From assembly GCA_046759385.1 (NCBI GenBank), contig JBHICC010000007.1, positions 8,412 through 72,411 on the forward strand: a stretch of DNA of 64,000 nt, written 5' to 3'. The notes beneath the pieces were generated by a model, which saw nothing but the letters and a program-made list of their open reading frames with translations, was not told where the DNA came from and made no database searches. Made by a program: the position numbers and the translations under genes. This DNA comes from JBHICC01 sp046759385 (GTDB lineage Bacteria; Pseudomonadota; Gammaproteobacteria; Acidiferrobacterales; SPGG2). Below, in pieces: positions 25,362 through 33,583 of the stretch (its first letter is position 1; the number at the start of each line of letters is the position of its first letter).

Positions 25362-26647
25362 GTCTTTCGTTTTCGGCGGCGCCGGCGAATTTTCGCCGTT
25401 GTCTTAGACAGCTCGCGGACCATCACGCGTCGTTCCCGGTCATCGACCTCTTGAAAGCGGGTCCACCAGTCGCCGATCTCGGCCCGCTCTTCCCCAGCTT
25501 GAATCCGCAAGAGCAGGAAATCATAAGCCGCACGGAAGCGCTTGTGTTCGAGCAGACGAAGCGCCTGTCGCCCTACTCGGCGCTCAAACCGCGGCTGCAG
25601 CGCCCAGATCTCGCGTACTGGGATACTAAACCGCCTGGGAATGGCGATGCGTTGCGATTGTCTCGTGAGCACATCCGAAGTAGCGAGCTGTAGCGCCAAG
25701 TGTGGGGTGCGCCCCTGCGTGACAAGCGTTTCCATCTGCCGCCGCATCGGCTCCCATAACATGGTCGCGAACAGGAACGCGGGCGTGACCGGTTTATCCT
25801 GAGAAACTCGTTCATCGGTATTCGCCAGTGCGGACGGGACCATAGTCAGCGGATAGCCGTTCCTCTCTCGGGCTAGCGCACTCTCAGTCATGGGGAAGAT
25901 GTACTTGAACAGATCGTGCTTACGCAGCAGCTCATACGTATTGAGCGCGCTCCCCCCGTGAAACAGCTTCAGTACTTCCTCAAACATTCGAGCCGGCGGC
26001 ACGTCGAGCAATAAATGGCCTAGCTCGCCGATAGGTGCAGCTGTCTTCGGCTCAACCTTGAAACCGAGTTTGGCGGAGAACCGCAAAGCACGCAGCAAAC
26101 GGACAGGATCCTCGCGGTAGCGGATATCGGGTTTGCCGATAATGCGCAACACGCCACGCTTCAGATCATCGACGCCACCCACATAGTCAACGACTGAATA
26201 GTCGCGGATATCATAATAAAGTGCGTTGACCGTGAAATCGCGCCTGAGCGCATCCTCCTCCTGCGTACCGAACACGTTGTCCCGGAGTATCCGCCCTTCT
26301 GGGCTCTTTCGTGCCAAGGCGTCGTTGTCTTTGGTTAACTCCGGCACCCCGCGAAACGTCGCGACCTCAATGATCTCACGGCCGAAGCGCACATGCGCTA
26401 ATCGAAACCGTCGTCCGATCAGACGCGCGTTGCGAAACAGTTTACGAATCTCCTCTGGCCGGGCGTCTGTTACAACATCAAAGTCCTTCGGCTCACGCCC
26501 CAGCATGAGGTCACGCACGCAACCACCTACTAAGTAACTGGCGTAACCAGCTTGCTTGAGCCGATTCAGAACCTTGAGCGCGTTTTGGCCAACTTGTGCA
26601 CGCGAAATGGGATGCGTAGCGCAGGGAACGATGACAGGGGCGCTAAT
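25358..26647 (-). CDS. pcnB: Poly(A) polymerase I, apparently initiating at AUU
   Basis: PcnB adds 3' poly(A) tails that speed RNA decay. About 429 residues with the nucleotidyltransferase core YLVGGCVRDLMLGREPKDFDVVT, RRFRLAHVRFG, RDFTVNALYYD, RYREDPVRLLRALRFSAKLGF, and a basic C-terminal tail (KIRRRRRKRK). Family similarity extends upstream of the first standard codon (GTG 26518) through HPISRAQVGQNALKVLNRL. Between that region and the in-frame TGA at 26651-26653 there is no ATG, GTG or TTG. An ATT at 26647-26645 with AAGGTGAG just upstream is the likely start. E. coli pcnB is known to start at AUU. Operon with folK. Confidence 0.9.
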   Translation of the reverse strand: MSAPVIVPCATHPISRAQVGQNALKVLNRLKQAGYASYLVGGCVRDLMLGREPKDFDVVTDARPEEIRKLFRNARLIGRRFRLAHVRFGREIIEVATFRGVPELTKDNDALARKSPEGRILRDNVFGTQEEDALRRDFTVNALYYDIRDYSVVDYVGGVDDLKRGVLRIIGKPDIRYREDPVRLLRALRFSAKLGFKVEPKTAAPIGELGHLLLDVPPARMFEEVLKLFHGGSALNTYELLRKHDLFKYIFPMTESALARERNGYPLTMVPSALANTDERVSQDKPVTPAFLFATMLWEPMRRQMETLVTQGRTPHLALQLATSDVLTRQSQRIAIPRRFSIPVREIWALQPRFERRVGRQALRLLEHKRFRAAYDFLLLRIQAGEERAEIGDWWTRFQEVDDRERRVMVRELSKTTAKIRRRRRKRKT

Positions 26648-26688
26648 TTCTCACCTTCCTGTACATATCATCGTAAGCTAGGGATTTG

Positions 26689-26716
26689 TTGTTCAAATTG
26701 TACCCACGGGTATAAT
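26689..26716 (+). promoter_or_regulatory. Sigma-70 promoter of tRNA-Glu
   Basis: -35 TTGTTC (26689-26694), 16-base spacer, consensus -10 TATAAT (26711-26716). The tRNA 5' end is 44 bases downstream. pcnB is transcribed away on the other strand. Confidence 0.7.
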
Positions 26717-26759
26717 AGCATCCCTTCGTTAAACGTTCCGAGCGCCATCGCGCACGCAG

Positions 26760-26835
26760 GCTCCCTTCGTCTAGTGGTCTAGGACGCCGGCCTCTCACGT
26801 CGGTAACAGGGGTTCGAGTCCCCTAGGGAGCGCCA
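26760..26835 (+). tRNA. tRNA-Glu (anticodon CTC)
   Basis: 76 bases. Acceptor GCTCCCT pairs with AGGGAGC, discriminator G, encoded CCA. Anticodon stem CCGGC/GTCGG encloses CTCTCAC, giving CTC, which reads GAG. D arm TCGTCTAGTGGTCTAGGA and T arm with GGTTCGAGTCC fit tRNA-Glu. Confidence 0.94.
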
Positions 26836-26911
26836 GTCTACCCGCCACCAGGCCGCCCTTGAAACTTGGGCCGAGCGGCCGCAGATGAAAGGCAATCGGA
26901 ATACTCGGACG

Positions 26912-27775
26912 ATGCCTACCTCACCGTTCATCATGGATGTAACGCGTCAGAGCTTTGCGGCTCTAGTGCTGCAAAAATCGCGACGGGCACTGGTGATGGC
27001 CGACTTTTGGGCACAGTGGTGCGCGCCGTGTCAGATGCTCGCTCCGTTGCTTGCCAAGCTCGCGCAAGCCTACGCCGGAAAATGTTTTCTCGCCAAGGTC
27101 AATACCGACACCGAGCAGGAACTGGCCAGAGAATATGGCGTTCGTAGCTTGCCGACTGTGAAGATCTTCCGCGATGGCGCAGTTGTGGACCAGTTTATTG
27201 GCCTCCAGCCCGAAAGCGCGGTACGCGCGATTGTCGAGCGGCATCTGCCGCGTGAGTCCGACACATTGCTCGCGCAGGCTAGGGAGGCACGCCAATCCGG
27301 GCACACAGACGAGACTGCCGATCTGTTGCAGCAGGCGATGCAAGTCGACCCATCTAATGACCGGATCAAGCTCGAGTTGGCCGCTGTTCGCTTTGAGCAA
27401 TCACGGCTAGACGACACTGACGCGCTAGTCGGGGAACTCGCTGCCGAAACCAAAACTCGACCCGACGCACTGGCGCTGATTGCCCAGCTAAAGTTCGCAC
27501 GCATCGCCGTCAACGCACCACCACTCGAGGCGCTTGAGAGAAAGATACTCGCGGATCCGAATGACAACGAGGCCCGCACGCAACTGGGAGCAAGGCAGGT
27601 CTTAGCCAAGGACTACGAATCAGCACTTCAGAATCTGCTTGATGTCGTCAAGCACGATCGTTCCTACGACGACGATGCCGGCCGTAAGGGTATGCTGGCA
27701 ATCTTTGCCATCCTTGAGGGCAAGGGTGAGCTCGTCAATCGCTACCGCAGCCTTTTGGCGGCAACCTTGAATTGA
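26912..27775 (+). CDS. cnoX: CnoX/YbbN-like thioredoxin-fold chaperone
   Basis: The N-terminal ~105 residues are a thioredoxin domain with a complete WCAPC redox motif (E. coli YbbN has SQHC instead) and SLPTVKIFRDG with the cis-proline. The C-terminal half is TPR-like helices (EARQSGHTDETADLLQQAMQVDPSN), as in the CnoX family that protects folding proteins and passes them to GroEL/DnaK. With an intact CxxC this copy may also act as a reductase. ATG codons at 26885, 26912 and 26933 are in frame; none has a strong ribosome site, and 26912 best fits the family N terminus. Confidence 0.88.
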   Translation: MPTSPFIMDVTRQSFAALVLQKSRRALVMADFWAQWCAPCQMLAPLLAKLAQAYAGKCFLAKVNTDTEQELAREYGVRSLPTVKIFRDGAVVDQFIGLQPESAVRAIVERHLPRESDTLLAQAREARQSGHTDETADLLQQAMQVDPSNDRIKLELAAVRFEQSRLDDTDALVGELAAETKTRPDALALIAQLKFARIAVNAPPLEALERKILADPNDNEARTQLGARQVLAKDYESALQNLLDVVKHDRSYDDDAGRKGMLAIFAILEGKGELVNRYRSLLAATLN

Positions 27776-27827
27776 TCAGCGTCGGTGGAAAACGGCGGAG
27801 GTGCGCTTATGCCGAAGCGGCGGCGGC

Positions 27828-28472
27828 CTAGTGCTTGGCCCCTTCCGCCCGGAGTAAATCGGCGGTACGCGTAAATCCCTTGCCCGTCGCTATCGACAGC
27901 GCGGTATTGCCTTTCGCGTCCTTAGCATGCGGGTCCGCACCGTTATCTAGCAGAACCTTTGCCAAATCGGAATAGCCTTTGATTGCCGCGGCCATCAGTG
28001 GAGTCATGCCATCTAAGGTCTTGACGTTGACGTTCACGCCCGTCCTGAGCAAGGATTGTGCGACCGACATCTGGCCTTTGGCCACTGCATTGAAAAGCGC
28101 GACTGCACCGTGCCGACTCGATGTGGTCTTGGGCTTCTCAATACCTGTAGGTATCTTGAAGAACCGGCTGGCAAGCGAGATCACCACCATCGCAATCAAA
28201 GCGAACATCATGATGTTGCGGTCGACACCGAACTCCGATGCGATGTCGGCAGGCAGGTTGGCGCCGATGGCCAAAATCGCGACGACTAAGACGAGGGTAA
28301 ACTTGAGGTAGCGGACCAGCGAGATCGCTACCAGAACAACCAACCCACCGAGCAGGAAGCGGCGATCGACGCCCCATTTCTGGGCGAGACCCGTGGGGAG
28401 ATTCGCACCGACGCTCAAAAGCCCGACGCCAATAACGAGCACCCAATCCGTGAACGACTTTACTTTCTGCAT
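27828..28472 (-). CDS. Membrane-anchored ankyrin-repeat protein
   Basis: 214 residues. The first ~100 form about four hydrophobic segments arranged as two copies of one module: LSVGANLPTGLAQKWGVDR with a following helix, then LAIGANLPADIASEFGVDR with a following helix. The C-terminal ~95 residues are about three ankyrin repeats (GAVALFNAVAKGQMSV, GMTPLMAAAIKGYSDLA, GNTALSIATGKGFTRTA). Ankyrin repeats bind proteins; here they would face the cytoplasm. It converges with cnoX and is divergent from the membrane-protein gene at 28791. Binding partner unknown. Confidence 0.82.
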   Translation of the reverse strand: MQKVKSFTDWVLVIGVGLLSVGANLPTGLAQKWGVDRRFLLGGLVVLVAISLVRYLKFTLVLVVAILAIGANLPADIASEFGVDRNIMMFALIAMVVISLASRFFKIPTGIEKPKTTSSRHGAVALFNAVAKGQMSVAQSLLRTGVNVNVKTLDGMTPLMAAAIKGYSDLAKVLLDNGADPHAKDAKGNTALSIATGKGFTRTADLLRAEGAKH

Positions 28473-28790
28473 TTCCTAGCTCAAGGAAGTGTCCCTAACC
28501 CCAATCTAATAGTAGCTAACCCTGCCTTGCTGTCAGGTTTTACTGCCTTCGGCCTCGCCGCCCGGTTCTGTTGCCCCTGGGCTATGCTATAGGCAACTGC
28601 ACTGGTTGACCGCCGCCTGCAGAGCCCGAAGGTCATACAAGCGATTGATTATGGAGGAGGAATTGCAAAATCCGTGCCTAGATGAGCGACGCCCGCCGCC
28701 TTTGGTCGGAACCTACCCTCAGCTGGCGGCACGATCCGGTGCTGTGAATCGATTACGCCTGATTTCGGGGGCGATCTGGGGCGGGCCGGG
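28473..28790. other. Divergent intergenic region
   Basis: 318 bases between two divergent membrane-protein genes. I see an imperfect hairpin GTTGCC...GGCAAC at 28569-28596 and a GGAGGAGG run near 28653. The latter precedes no convincing reading frame. No promoter stands out. Confidence 0.45.
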
Positions 28791-29492
28791 ATGAAACGAC
28801 GTGCCCCCGCCTCCGGCAGGTCCCTCGAGGCGCGGGTCAATCGGCTCGAGGCTCAGCTTGGGCATGGTACGCACGTGCCAGCGCGCGCGCCCGCGCTCTC
28901 CTTACACCCAGCAGTCACACTCACATTAGGACTAGCGGTGCTGGGCTGCGGCTACCTTGGGCTTGGGCTACCGCAGCACCCATACCAGCCGCTGTTCGCC
29001 GCGCTGGTGGTGGCGGTGGCGTATCACCGTGGGCTCTGGGCACTACAGCTTGGCCACTGGCGATGGCCCCAGGTCGCAATCAACTTCTTGGTATTAACCA
29101 TGTTCTTCAAGCTACTCATCGGCGGTGGTACGCGCCACCCGCTGGACTGGCTGCGCGTGCCCTCGTTGAAGAAGGTTCCCGCCCAACGCGAGACGCCCTG
29201 GTACGATCAACTCATCCCCGAATTCGACATCGAATGGCTCGGTGTTCCGGCGGTCACCGACTTGAGCCTGGACATCACGATGATTCAGACTTTCTTGCTG
29301 TTAGCCACTTTGGCCGGTGCGGTCTTTCGCTTTCAGCCGTTTGCCTCATTGACGGCGGTGCTCCTATTGATCGTGTCGATTCCCACTTTCGTGAGCTTCA
29401 ACTGGGAGTGGGTCGTCTTGTTTCTCGTCCTAGGCGGGGTTTCGTTCTATCTGCAGACCGTCAGTCCGCCATCGTCCCAAGAACTCTCATGA
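28791..29492 (+). CDS. Membrane protein of unknown function
   Basis: 233 residues. A basic start with a short helical stretch (SLEARVNRLEAQLG) is followed by about six hydrophobic segments, arranged as two to three, a soluble part (RHPLDWLRVPSLKKV to FDIEWLGVPAVTDL), then three more. I recognise no family. Start: ATG at 28791 after GGGCCGGG, a weak ribosome site. Its 3' end overlaps the convergent carboxylesterase gene by 32 bases. The soluble loop with Trp and Asp residues may face the periplasm; this is only a topology guess. Confidence 0.62.
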   Translation: MKRRAPASGRSLEARVNRLEAQLGHGTHVPARAPALSLHPAVTLTLGLAVLGCGYLGLGLPQHPYQPLFAALVVAVAYHRGLWALQLGHWRWPQVAINFLVLTMFFKLLIGGGTRHPLDWLRVPSLKKVPAQRETPWYDQLIPEFDIEWLGVPAVTDLSLDITMIQTFLLLATLAGAVFRFQPFASLTAVLLLIVSIPTFVSFNWEWVVLFLVLGGVSFYLQTVSPPSSQELS

Positions 29493-30156
29493 GCCAATCT
29501 GCCACGGCCTGAATCTCATCCGGGCTCACGCCATGCGGAATCGGGTAAACATGCCAATCGACCTGGTAGTGCTCACGCTCTAAGATCTCCTTCGACCTTA
29601 GTGCCAGGGCCAGTGGTACGACCGGGTCTTGTTCGCCATGGGCCATGAAAATCGGCACATTCCGATTGGCTGGGTGCACGTCCTTGGCCACGCTCTCGTG
29701 CAGCGGTAGATAGCCTGAAAGGGCCATCACGCCGGCTACCGGCTCGGGATAACGTAACGCGGTACGCAAGGCGATCGCGCCGCCCTGGGAAAATCCGGCG
29801 AGTACGATACGAGAAACCGAAATGCCGCGCTCGCGCTCGCGTTGAATGAACACATGCACGATACGTTCCGCCTCGCCGATATGTTCCGCGTTTTGCCAAA
29901 ACCCGTCGGCCGTCAGTGCGATGTCATACCAGGCGCGCATTACCAGACCCTGATTGAGGGTCACGGCTCGCGGCGGCGCGTGCGGAAACACGAACCGAAC
30001 CCCTATGTCGGCAGGTAGATTGAGCTCAGGAACAATGGGCTCGAAATCGTGTCCATCGGCGCCGAGGCCATGAAGCCAGATAATGCTCACCAACGGCTTA
30101 GCGGCAGTTTCGATCTCTACAGGCGGTGTCGCAAGCGCGACCGATTCCATCGGCAT
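29461..30156 (-). CDS. Phospholipase/carboxylesterase family hydrolase
   Basis: 231 residues from the ATG at 30156; a longer frame to 30282 exists, but the family normally starts close to the first strand. Alpha/beta hydrolase with oxyanion loop IIWLHGLGADGHDF, nucleophile elbow LAGFSQGGAIAL, acid in AHGEQDPVVPLAL and histidine in PIPHGVSPDEI. Related bacterial enzymes cleave short acyl esters; the substrate here is not determined. No signal peptide. The 3' end overlaps the convergent membrane-protein gene by 32 bases. Confidence 0.9.
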   Translation of the reverse strand: MPMESVALATPPVEIETAAKPLVSIIWLHGLGADGHDFEPIVPELNLPADIGVRFVFPHAPPRAVTLNQGLVMRAWYDIALTADGFWQNAEHIGEAERIVHVFIQRERERGISVSRIVLAGFSQGGAIALRTALRYPEPVAGVMALSGYLPLHESVAKDVHPANRNVPIFMAHGEQDPVVPLALALRSKEILEREHYQVDWHVYPIPHGVSPDEIQAVADWLMRVLGTMAD

Positions 30157-30352
30157 CAAGTGTTGATTGGCTGTCTCCGGGAAGTTGTATCGGCGCGGGC
30201 GGCCGACGTGCATGCTGCCCGGTTTGCCTGGGACGCGTAAGTTTAGCCTGCGCAAACGCGTCGTACAAAACCATCGGTGCAAGGTCGACGGCCTGGGTGC
30301 GGCGACGCGCGCAGGCTAGAATCCCTATTCAAGCCGTAGCGGGAGGGCACTT

Positions 30353-31168
30353 ATGGACTCGTTGAATCGGCTGTTGATTGAGCCGACTGAATTGCAGGAT
30401 CAACTTGACCGAGATGATCTGTTGGTCGTGGATCTTTGCAGACCAGAAGTGTACATGCGTTCGCATATCCCCAGTGCAGTGCACCTGGAGTATTCGCAGA
30501 TTGTGGCGCCGCAACCACCGGCCATGGGCATGCTCCCGAACGCAGAGCAGCTTGCGGCAGCACTCGGTGCGTTGGGGCTAACGCCGGATACGCACGTCGT
30601 AGCCTACGATGATGAAGGCGGTGGTCTCGCGAGCCGATTGTTGTGGACGCTCGATGTAGTGGGTCATACGCACGCCTCCCTGCTTGACGGTGGCTTACAT
30701 GCGTGGGCGGCGGAGCATCGACCATTGAGCAGCGAATCGGTCAATCGTAAACAAACGAAGTACGCGGTTACGCTCAACGAAGGTCCTGTTGCAAACAAGG
30801 ATTATGTCCTGGCGCGCCTTGAAGACCCTGACGTCGTGCTGCTCGACACCCGCAGCCCGGCCGAATACAACGGCAGTAGCCAACGGGCGGCTCGGGGAGG
30901 GCATATTCCTGGGGCAATCAACTTTGACTGGGTTAATGCGATCGACCAATCCCGAAGCTTGCGCTTGAAGCCGCAGCCGGCGCTTCGCGCTGCCTTGACC
31001 AGCCTCGGTGTGGTGCCCGACAAGGAAGTGATAACGTACTGTCAGACACACCATCGGTCGGCACACACGTATATGGTTTTAAAGACCTTGGGTTATCCAC
31101 GGATTAAGGGTTATCCGGGTTCGTGGTCGGAGTGGGGCAATCGCACCGACACACCGGTGAGTGGATAA
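30353..31168 (+). CDS. Two-domain rhodanese-type sulfurtransferase
   Basis: 271 residues made of two rhodanese domains. The N-terminal one (VVDLCRPEVYMRSHIPSA) has no active cysteine; the C-terminal one (LLDTRSPAEYNG, GHIPGAINFDW) carries C230 in the loop CQTHHRS. It transfers sulfur from thiosulfate or mercaptopyruvate to cyanide or another acceptor. A six-residue active loop with two His differs from the classic CRKGVT and CGSGVT loops, so the donor cannot be assigned. ATG at 30353 has GGGAGGG nearby. Cytoplasmic by lack of signal. Confidence 0.9.
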   Translation: MDSLNRLLIEPTELQDQLDRDDLLVVDLCRPEVYMRSHIPSAVHLEYSQIVAPQPPAMGMLPNAEQLAAALGALGLTPDTHVVAYDDEGGGLASRLLWTLDVVGHTHASLLDGGLHAWAAEHRPLSSESVNRKQTKYAVTLNEGPVANKDYVLARLEDPDVVLLDTRSPAEYNGSSQRAARGGHIPGAINFDWVNAIDQSRSLRLKPQPALRAALTSLGVVPDKEVITYCQTHHRSAHTYMVLKTLGYPRIKGYPGSWSEWGNRTDTPVSG

Positions 31169-31188
31169 CCTCGAGTCAGCGCGTCACT

Positions 31189-31407
31189 TCAAAGCGGATC
31201 CTGATCCAGGCTGGAGGTGTAGCGGCGTCGCCCCCAGTGAGTGTCCGCTAGGGTTGGGATGTCCTCGCGCAGCGCGTAAACATCCCCCACGTAAACCATG
31301 GCGGCCACATCGAATAACGCGGGGTCGTTTTCACACCGCGCCTCGGCTTCAGCGACGAGCGCGTCGACTTCCTCAGCCACATCCCGCAGCGCGTGGATTC
31401 TGTACAT
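31189..31407 (-). CDS. Small hypothetical protein
   Basis: 72 residues from an ATG at 31407 with AGGGGGTG close upstream; the frame could extend to 31485 but without a comparable ribosome site. Acidic, helix-rich N-terminal half (DVAEEVDALVAEAEARCEND), then AAMVYVGDVYALREDIPTLAD. I recognise no family. It is the only candidate gene between the convergent sulfurtransferase and the aminotransferase upstream. The ribosome site and sensible composition favour a real gene, but confidence is moderate. Confidence 0.5.
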   Translation of the reverse strand: MYRIHALRDVAEEVDALVAEAEARCENDPALFDVAAMVYVGDVYALREDIPTLADTHWGRRRYTSSLDQDPL

Positions 31408-31600
31408 CGTGCACCCCCTATTGGCTCTCGCACGGTAGGCTGGTGTGCGTGAGTCCAAATATGAATGTGGCAAGCACCGTGCCACCCAGCCGACTCTGTT
31501 AACCTATTGATAAAAAGCAGATTATTCGGCAGTCCGGGGCGCGAGGTGCCAATCAGGGGCGTTGGCGAGCGTCAGATACGGGTGCGGATCGAAACGGCGG

Positions 31601-32755
31601 TTACTGCAGGTGCAGACGCAAGCGCTGCATACCCTCTTTTAGATTATCCAGGGTATTGGCGTAGGAGAATCGCACGTAGCGCTTAGGGTGATGGTTGCCA
31701 AAATCCGTGCCGGGCGTGATCGCTACGCCAACATTCTCGAGCAAATCGAGCGCAAATGCATGGCTGTCGGACGTAAAACGACTGCAGTCCGCGTACAGGT
31801 AGAATGCGCCCTGGGGGACGACGTGAATGATAAACCCCAGCGCTTGAAGCGCGGGCAAGAGGAAATCGCGTCGCTCTTTGAATACGCGGACGCGGCGTTG
31901 CAATTCTGCGTCGACCTCCGGATCGAAGGCCGCTAGGGCCCCGTACTGCTGCGGTGTACCGGTAGCAATGAAGATATTCTGCGCAAGCTTGTCGATCGCG
32001 GCTACAAACGGGTCCGGAGCCACCAGCCATCCCACCCGCCAACCGGTCATACCGTAATATTTTGAGAAGCTGTTGATGACGAATGCATCGGGCGAGTGCT
32101 GCAGGACACTGCTCGCCTCCCCATCATAAGTGATGCCCCGATAAATCTCGTCGACAATTAGGATCCCCCCTAGCTCGGTCACCGCCTGCGAGAGCTTTGC
32201 CATCTCCTCATCGGAGACTAGGGTACCGGTGGGGTTTGATGGTGACGAGACGAGCACGGCAACCGTTTTCGGTGCCCAGTGCTCGCGCACCAACGACTCG
32301 GTCAGCTGGTAGTTGGTCGCTGCATCCACCGCGACCGCCACGGGCTCGCCTTCGAACAAGCTAACGAAATGTCGATTACAGGGGTAACCCGGGTCCGCCA
32401 TCAATACCTGGTCGCCCGGACTCAGGAGCGCCGCAAAGACTAACTGTAAAGCGCCAGACGCGCCGGGTGTGACGATGACACGCTCGATCGAGGGCCTCGC
32501 CCCCGGCTCGTAGCTCTTCGCAATGCGCTTCCGTAACGCTGCCAGTCCCAGGGCGGGTAAATAGTGGGTTCGGCCTTCATGCAACGCCCGTACCGCCGCG
32601 TCAACGATGCCCTGCGCGGTCGAGAAATCCGGTTCACCAATCTCCATATGGACGATGGACTGGCCCTGCGCCTCCAACTCGTGCGCCCGAGCCAGTATCG
32701 CCATCACCTGAAACGGTTGGATATTGGCAAGGCGCCTAGCCAGGTGGGGTTTCAT
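31601..32755 (-). CDS. Class I/II PLP-dependent aminotransferase
   Basis: 384 residues of the fold-type I aminotransferase family: ARAHELEAQGQSIVHMEIGEPDF, HYLPALGLAALRKRIA, DPGYPCNRHF, SSPSNPTGTLVSDEE, the PLP lysine in NSFSKYYGMTGWRVGW, and the C-terminal RYVRFSYANT with the carboxylate-binding arginine. It resembles aspartate/alanine aminotransferases; the exact amino donor cannot be read from sequence. Divergent from dksA, with about 285 bases between. Confidence 0.93.
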   Translation of the reverse strand: MKPHLARRLANIQPFQVMAILARAHELEAQGQSIVHMEIGEPDFSTAQGIVDAAVRALHEGRTHYLPALGLAALRKRIAKSYEPGARPSIERVIVTPGASGALQLVFAALLSPGDQVLMADPGYPCNRHFVSLFEGEPVAVAVDAATNYQLTESLVREHWAPKTVAVLVSSPSNPTGTLVSDEEMAKLSQAVTELGGILIVDEIYRGITYDGEASSVLQHSPDAFVINSFSKYYGMTGWRVGWLVAPDPFVAAIDKLAQNIFIATGTPQQYGALAAFDPEVDAELQRRVRVFKERRDFLLPALQALGFIIHVVPQGAFYLYADCSRFTSDSHAFALDLLENVGVAITPGTDFGNHHPKRYVRFSYANTLDNLKEGMQRLRLHLQ

Positions 32756-32967
32756 CAGGTGAGTGGTCTAATACAGCGCGTGCAGACGACGGGCACCGAT
32801 AATACAGTAAACGGTGGAGCAACCCCACCGCGGCCATGTACATTTTCAATCGGAGCTGGAGGCGCAATCCGTAACTGGACTTTGTCGGGTGTCTCCTCAT
32901 ACCGAATCACGAAAACACCCTGCAATTTCGGCCCAATCGGCTATCATTGCGAGCCACTAAGATATTC

Positions 32968-32996
32968 TTGCGCCAACTTATTCTTTCTGGTATAGA
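32968..32996 (+). promoter_or_regulatory. Probable sigma-70 promoter of dksA
   Basis: -35 TTGCGC (32968-32973), exactly 17 bases, -10 TATAGA (32991-32996), 45 bases before the dksA start. A GC-rich stretch after the -10 (TTCGCGC) resembles a stringent discriminator; that point is inference. Confidence 0.6.
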
Positions 32997-33040
32997 TTCG
33001 CGCTTATTTTTTGGGCGCCATCCGCATTTCAGGAGAATGC

Positions 33041-33490
33041 ATGCCGGCTAGGAAAAAGAGTGAGTCGTCTAGCGGTCCGACTTTGCGCGGTGGGGTCAAG
33101 CCGTATGGGCGCAAGAAAGGTGAGAAGTACATGAACAAGAAACAGCTCGCCCACTTTCGTACCATGCTGCTGGCCTGGCGCAAGGAACTGCTTGACGAAC
33201 TTTCGCGTACTGTACATCAGATGCGTGACGAGCCCACCTTACATCCCGACCCGAACGATCGCGCGAGTCGCGAGACCGACATTTCGCTTGAGCTGCGCAG
33301 CCGCGACCGCGAAAGCAAGCTCGTAAAGAAGATAGATGAAGCGCTGGAGCGGATCGAGTCTGGCGATTACGGATACTGCGATGTGTGCGGCGTAGAGATT
33401 GGGGTAGAGCGGCTGGAAGCCCGTCCCACCGCTGAGCTGTGCATTGATTGTAAAACTCTTGATGAAATACGTGAAAAACAGATGGCTTAA
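33041..33490 (+). CDS. dksA: RNA polymerase-binding transcription factor DksA
   Basis: DksA enters the RNA polymerase secondary channel and, with ppGpp, adjusts transcription to starvation. 149 residues from the ATG at 33041 (AGGAG six bases upstream). Helical coiled-coil about 33-108 with the tip aspartates in DPNDRASRE (D70, D73), and a four-cysteine zinc finger at C113, C116, C134, C137. A basic, glycine-rich N-terminal extension (KKSESSSGPTLRGGVKPYGRKK) precedes the core. A strong terminator follows. Confidence 0.96.
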   Translation: MPARKKSESSSGPTLRGGVKPYGRKKGEKYMNKKQLAHFRTMLLAWRKELLDELSRTVHQMRDEPTLHPDPNDRASRETDISLELRSRDRESKLVKKIDEALERIESGDYGYCDVCGVEIGVERLEARPTAELCIDCKTLDEIREKQMA

Positions 33491-33539
33491 CCACTCGTAT
33501 CGGATCTAGGCCACACTCGCAGAGATGAAAAGACAGAGC

Positions 33540-33570
33540 AGAAAGGGGGCAGTTGTCCCCTTTCTTTTTT
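33540..33570 (+). terminator. Rho-independent terminator of dksA
   Basis: Nine-bp stem AGAAAGGGG / CCCCTTTCT with a short loop, followed by five further T. It ends 13 bases before the proposed pyrC start. Confidence 0.92.
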
Positions 33571-33583
33571 GGGGAGCCGCTTT

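Noticed and set aside
26518..26518. GTG at 26518 as the pcnB start
   Set aside because: This codon is the conserved valine of GGCVRD; starting there would remove the essential nucleotidyltransferase GG motif.
28606..28794. 62-codon open frame before the membrane-protein gene
   Set aside because: GGAGGAGG lies inside rather than before it, and composition is not protein-like; could at most be a leader.
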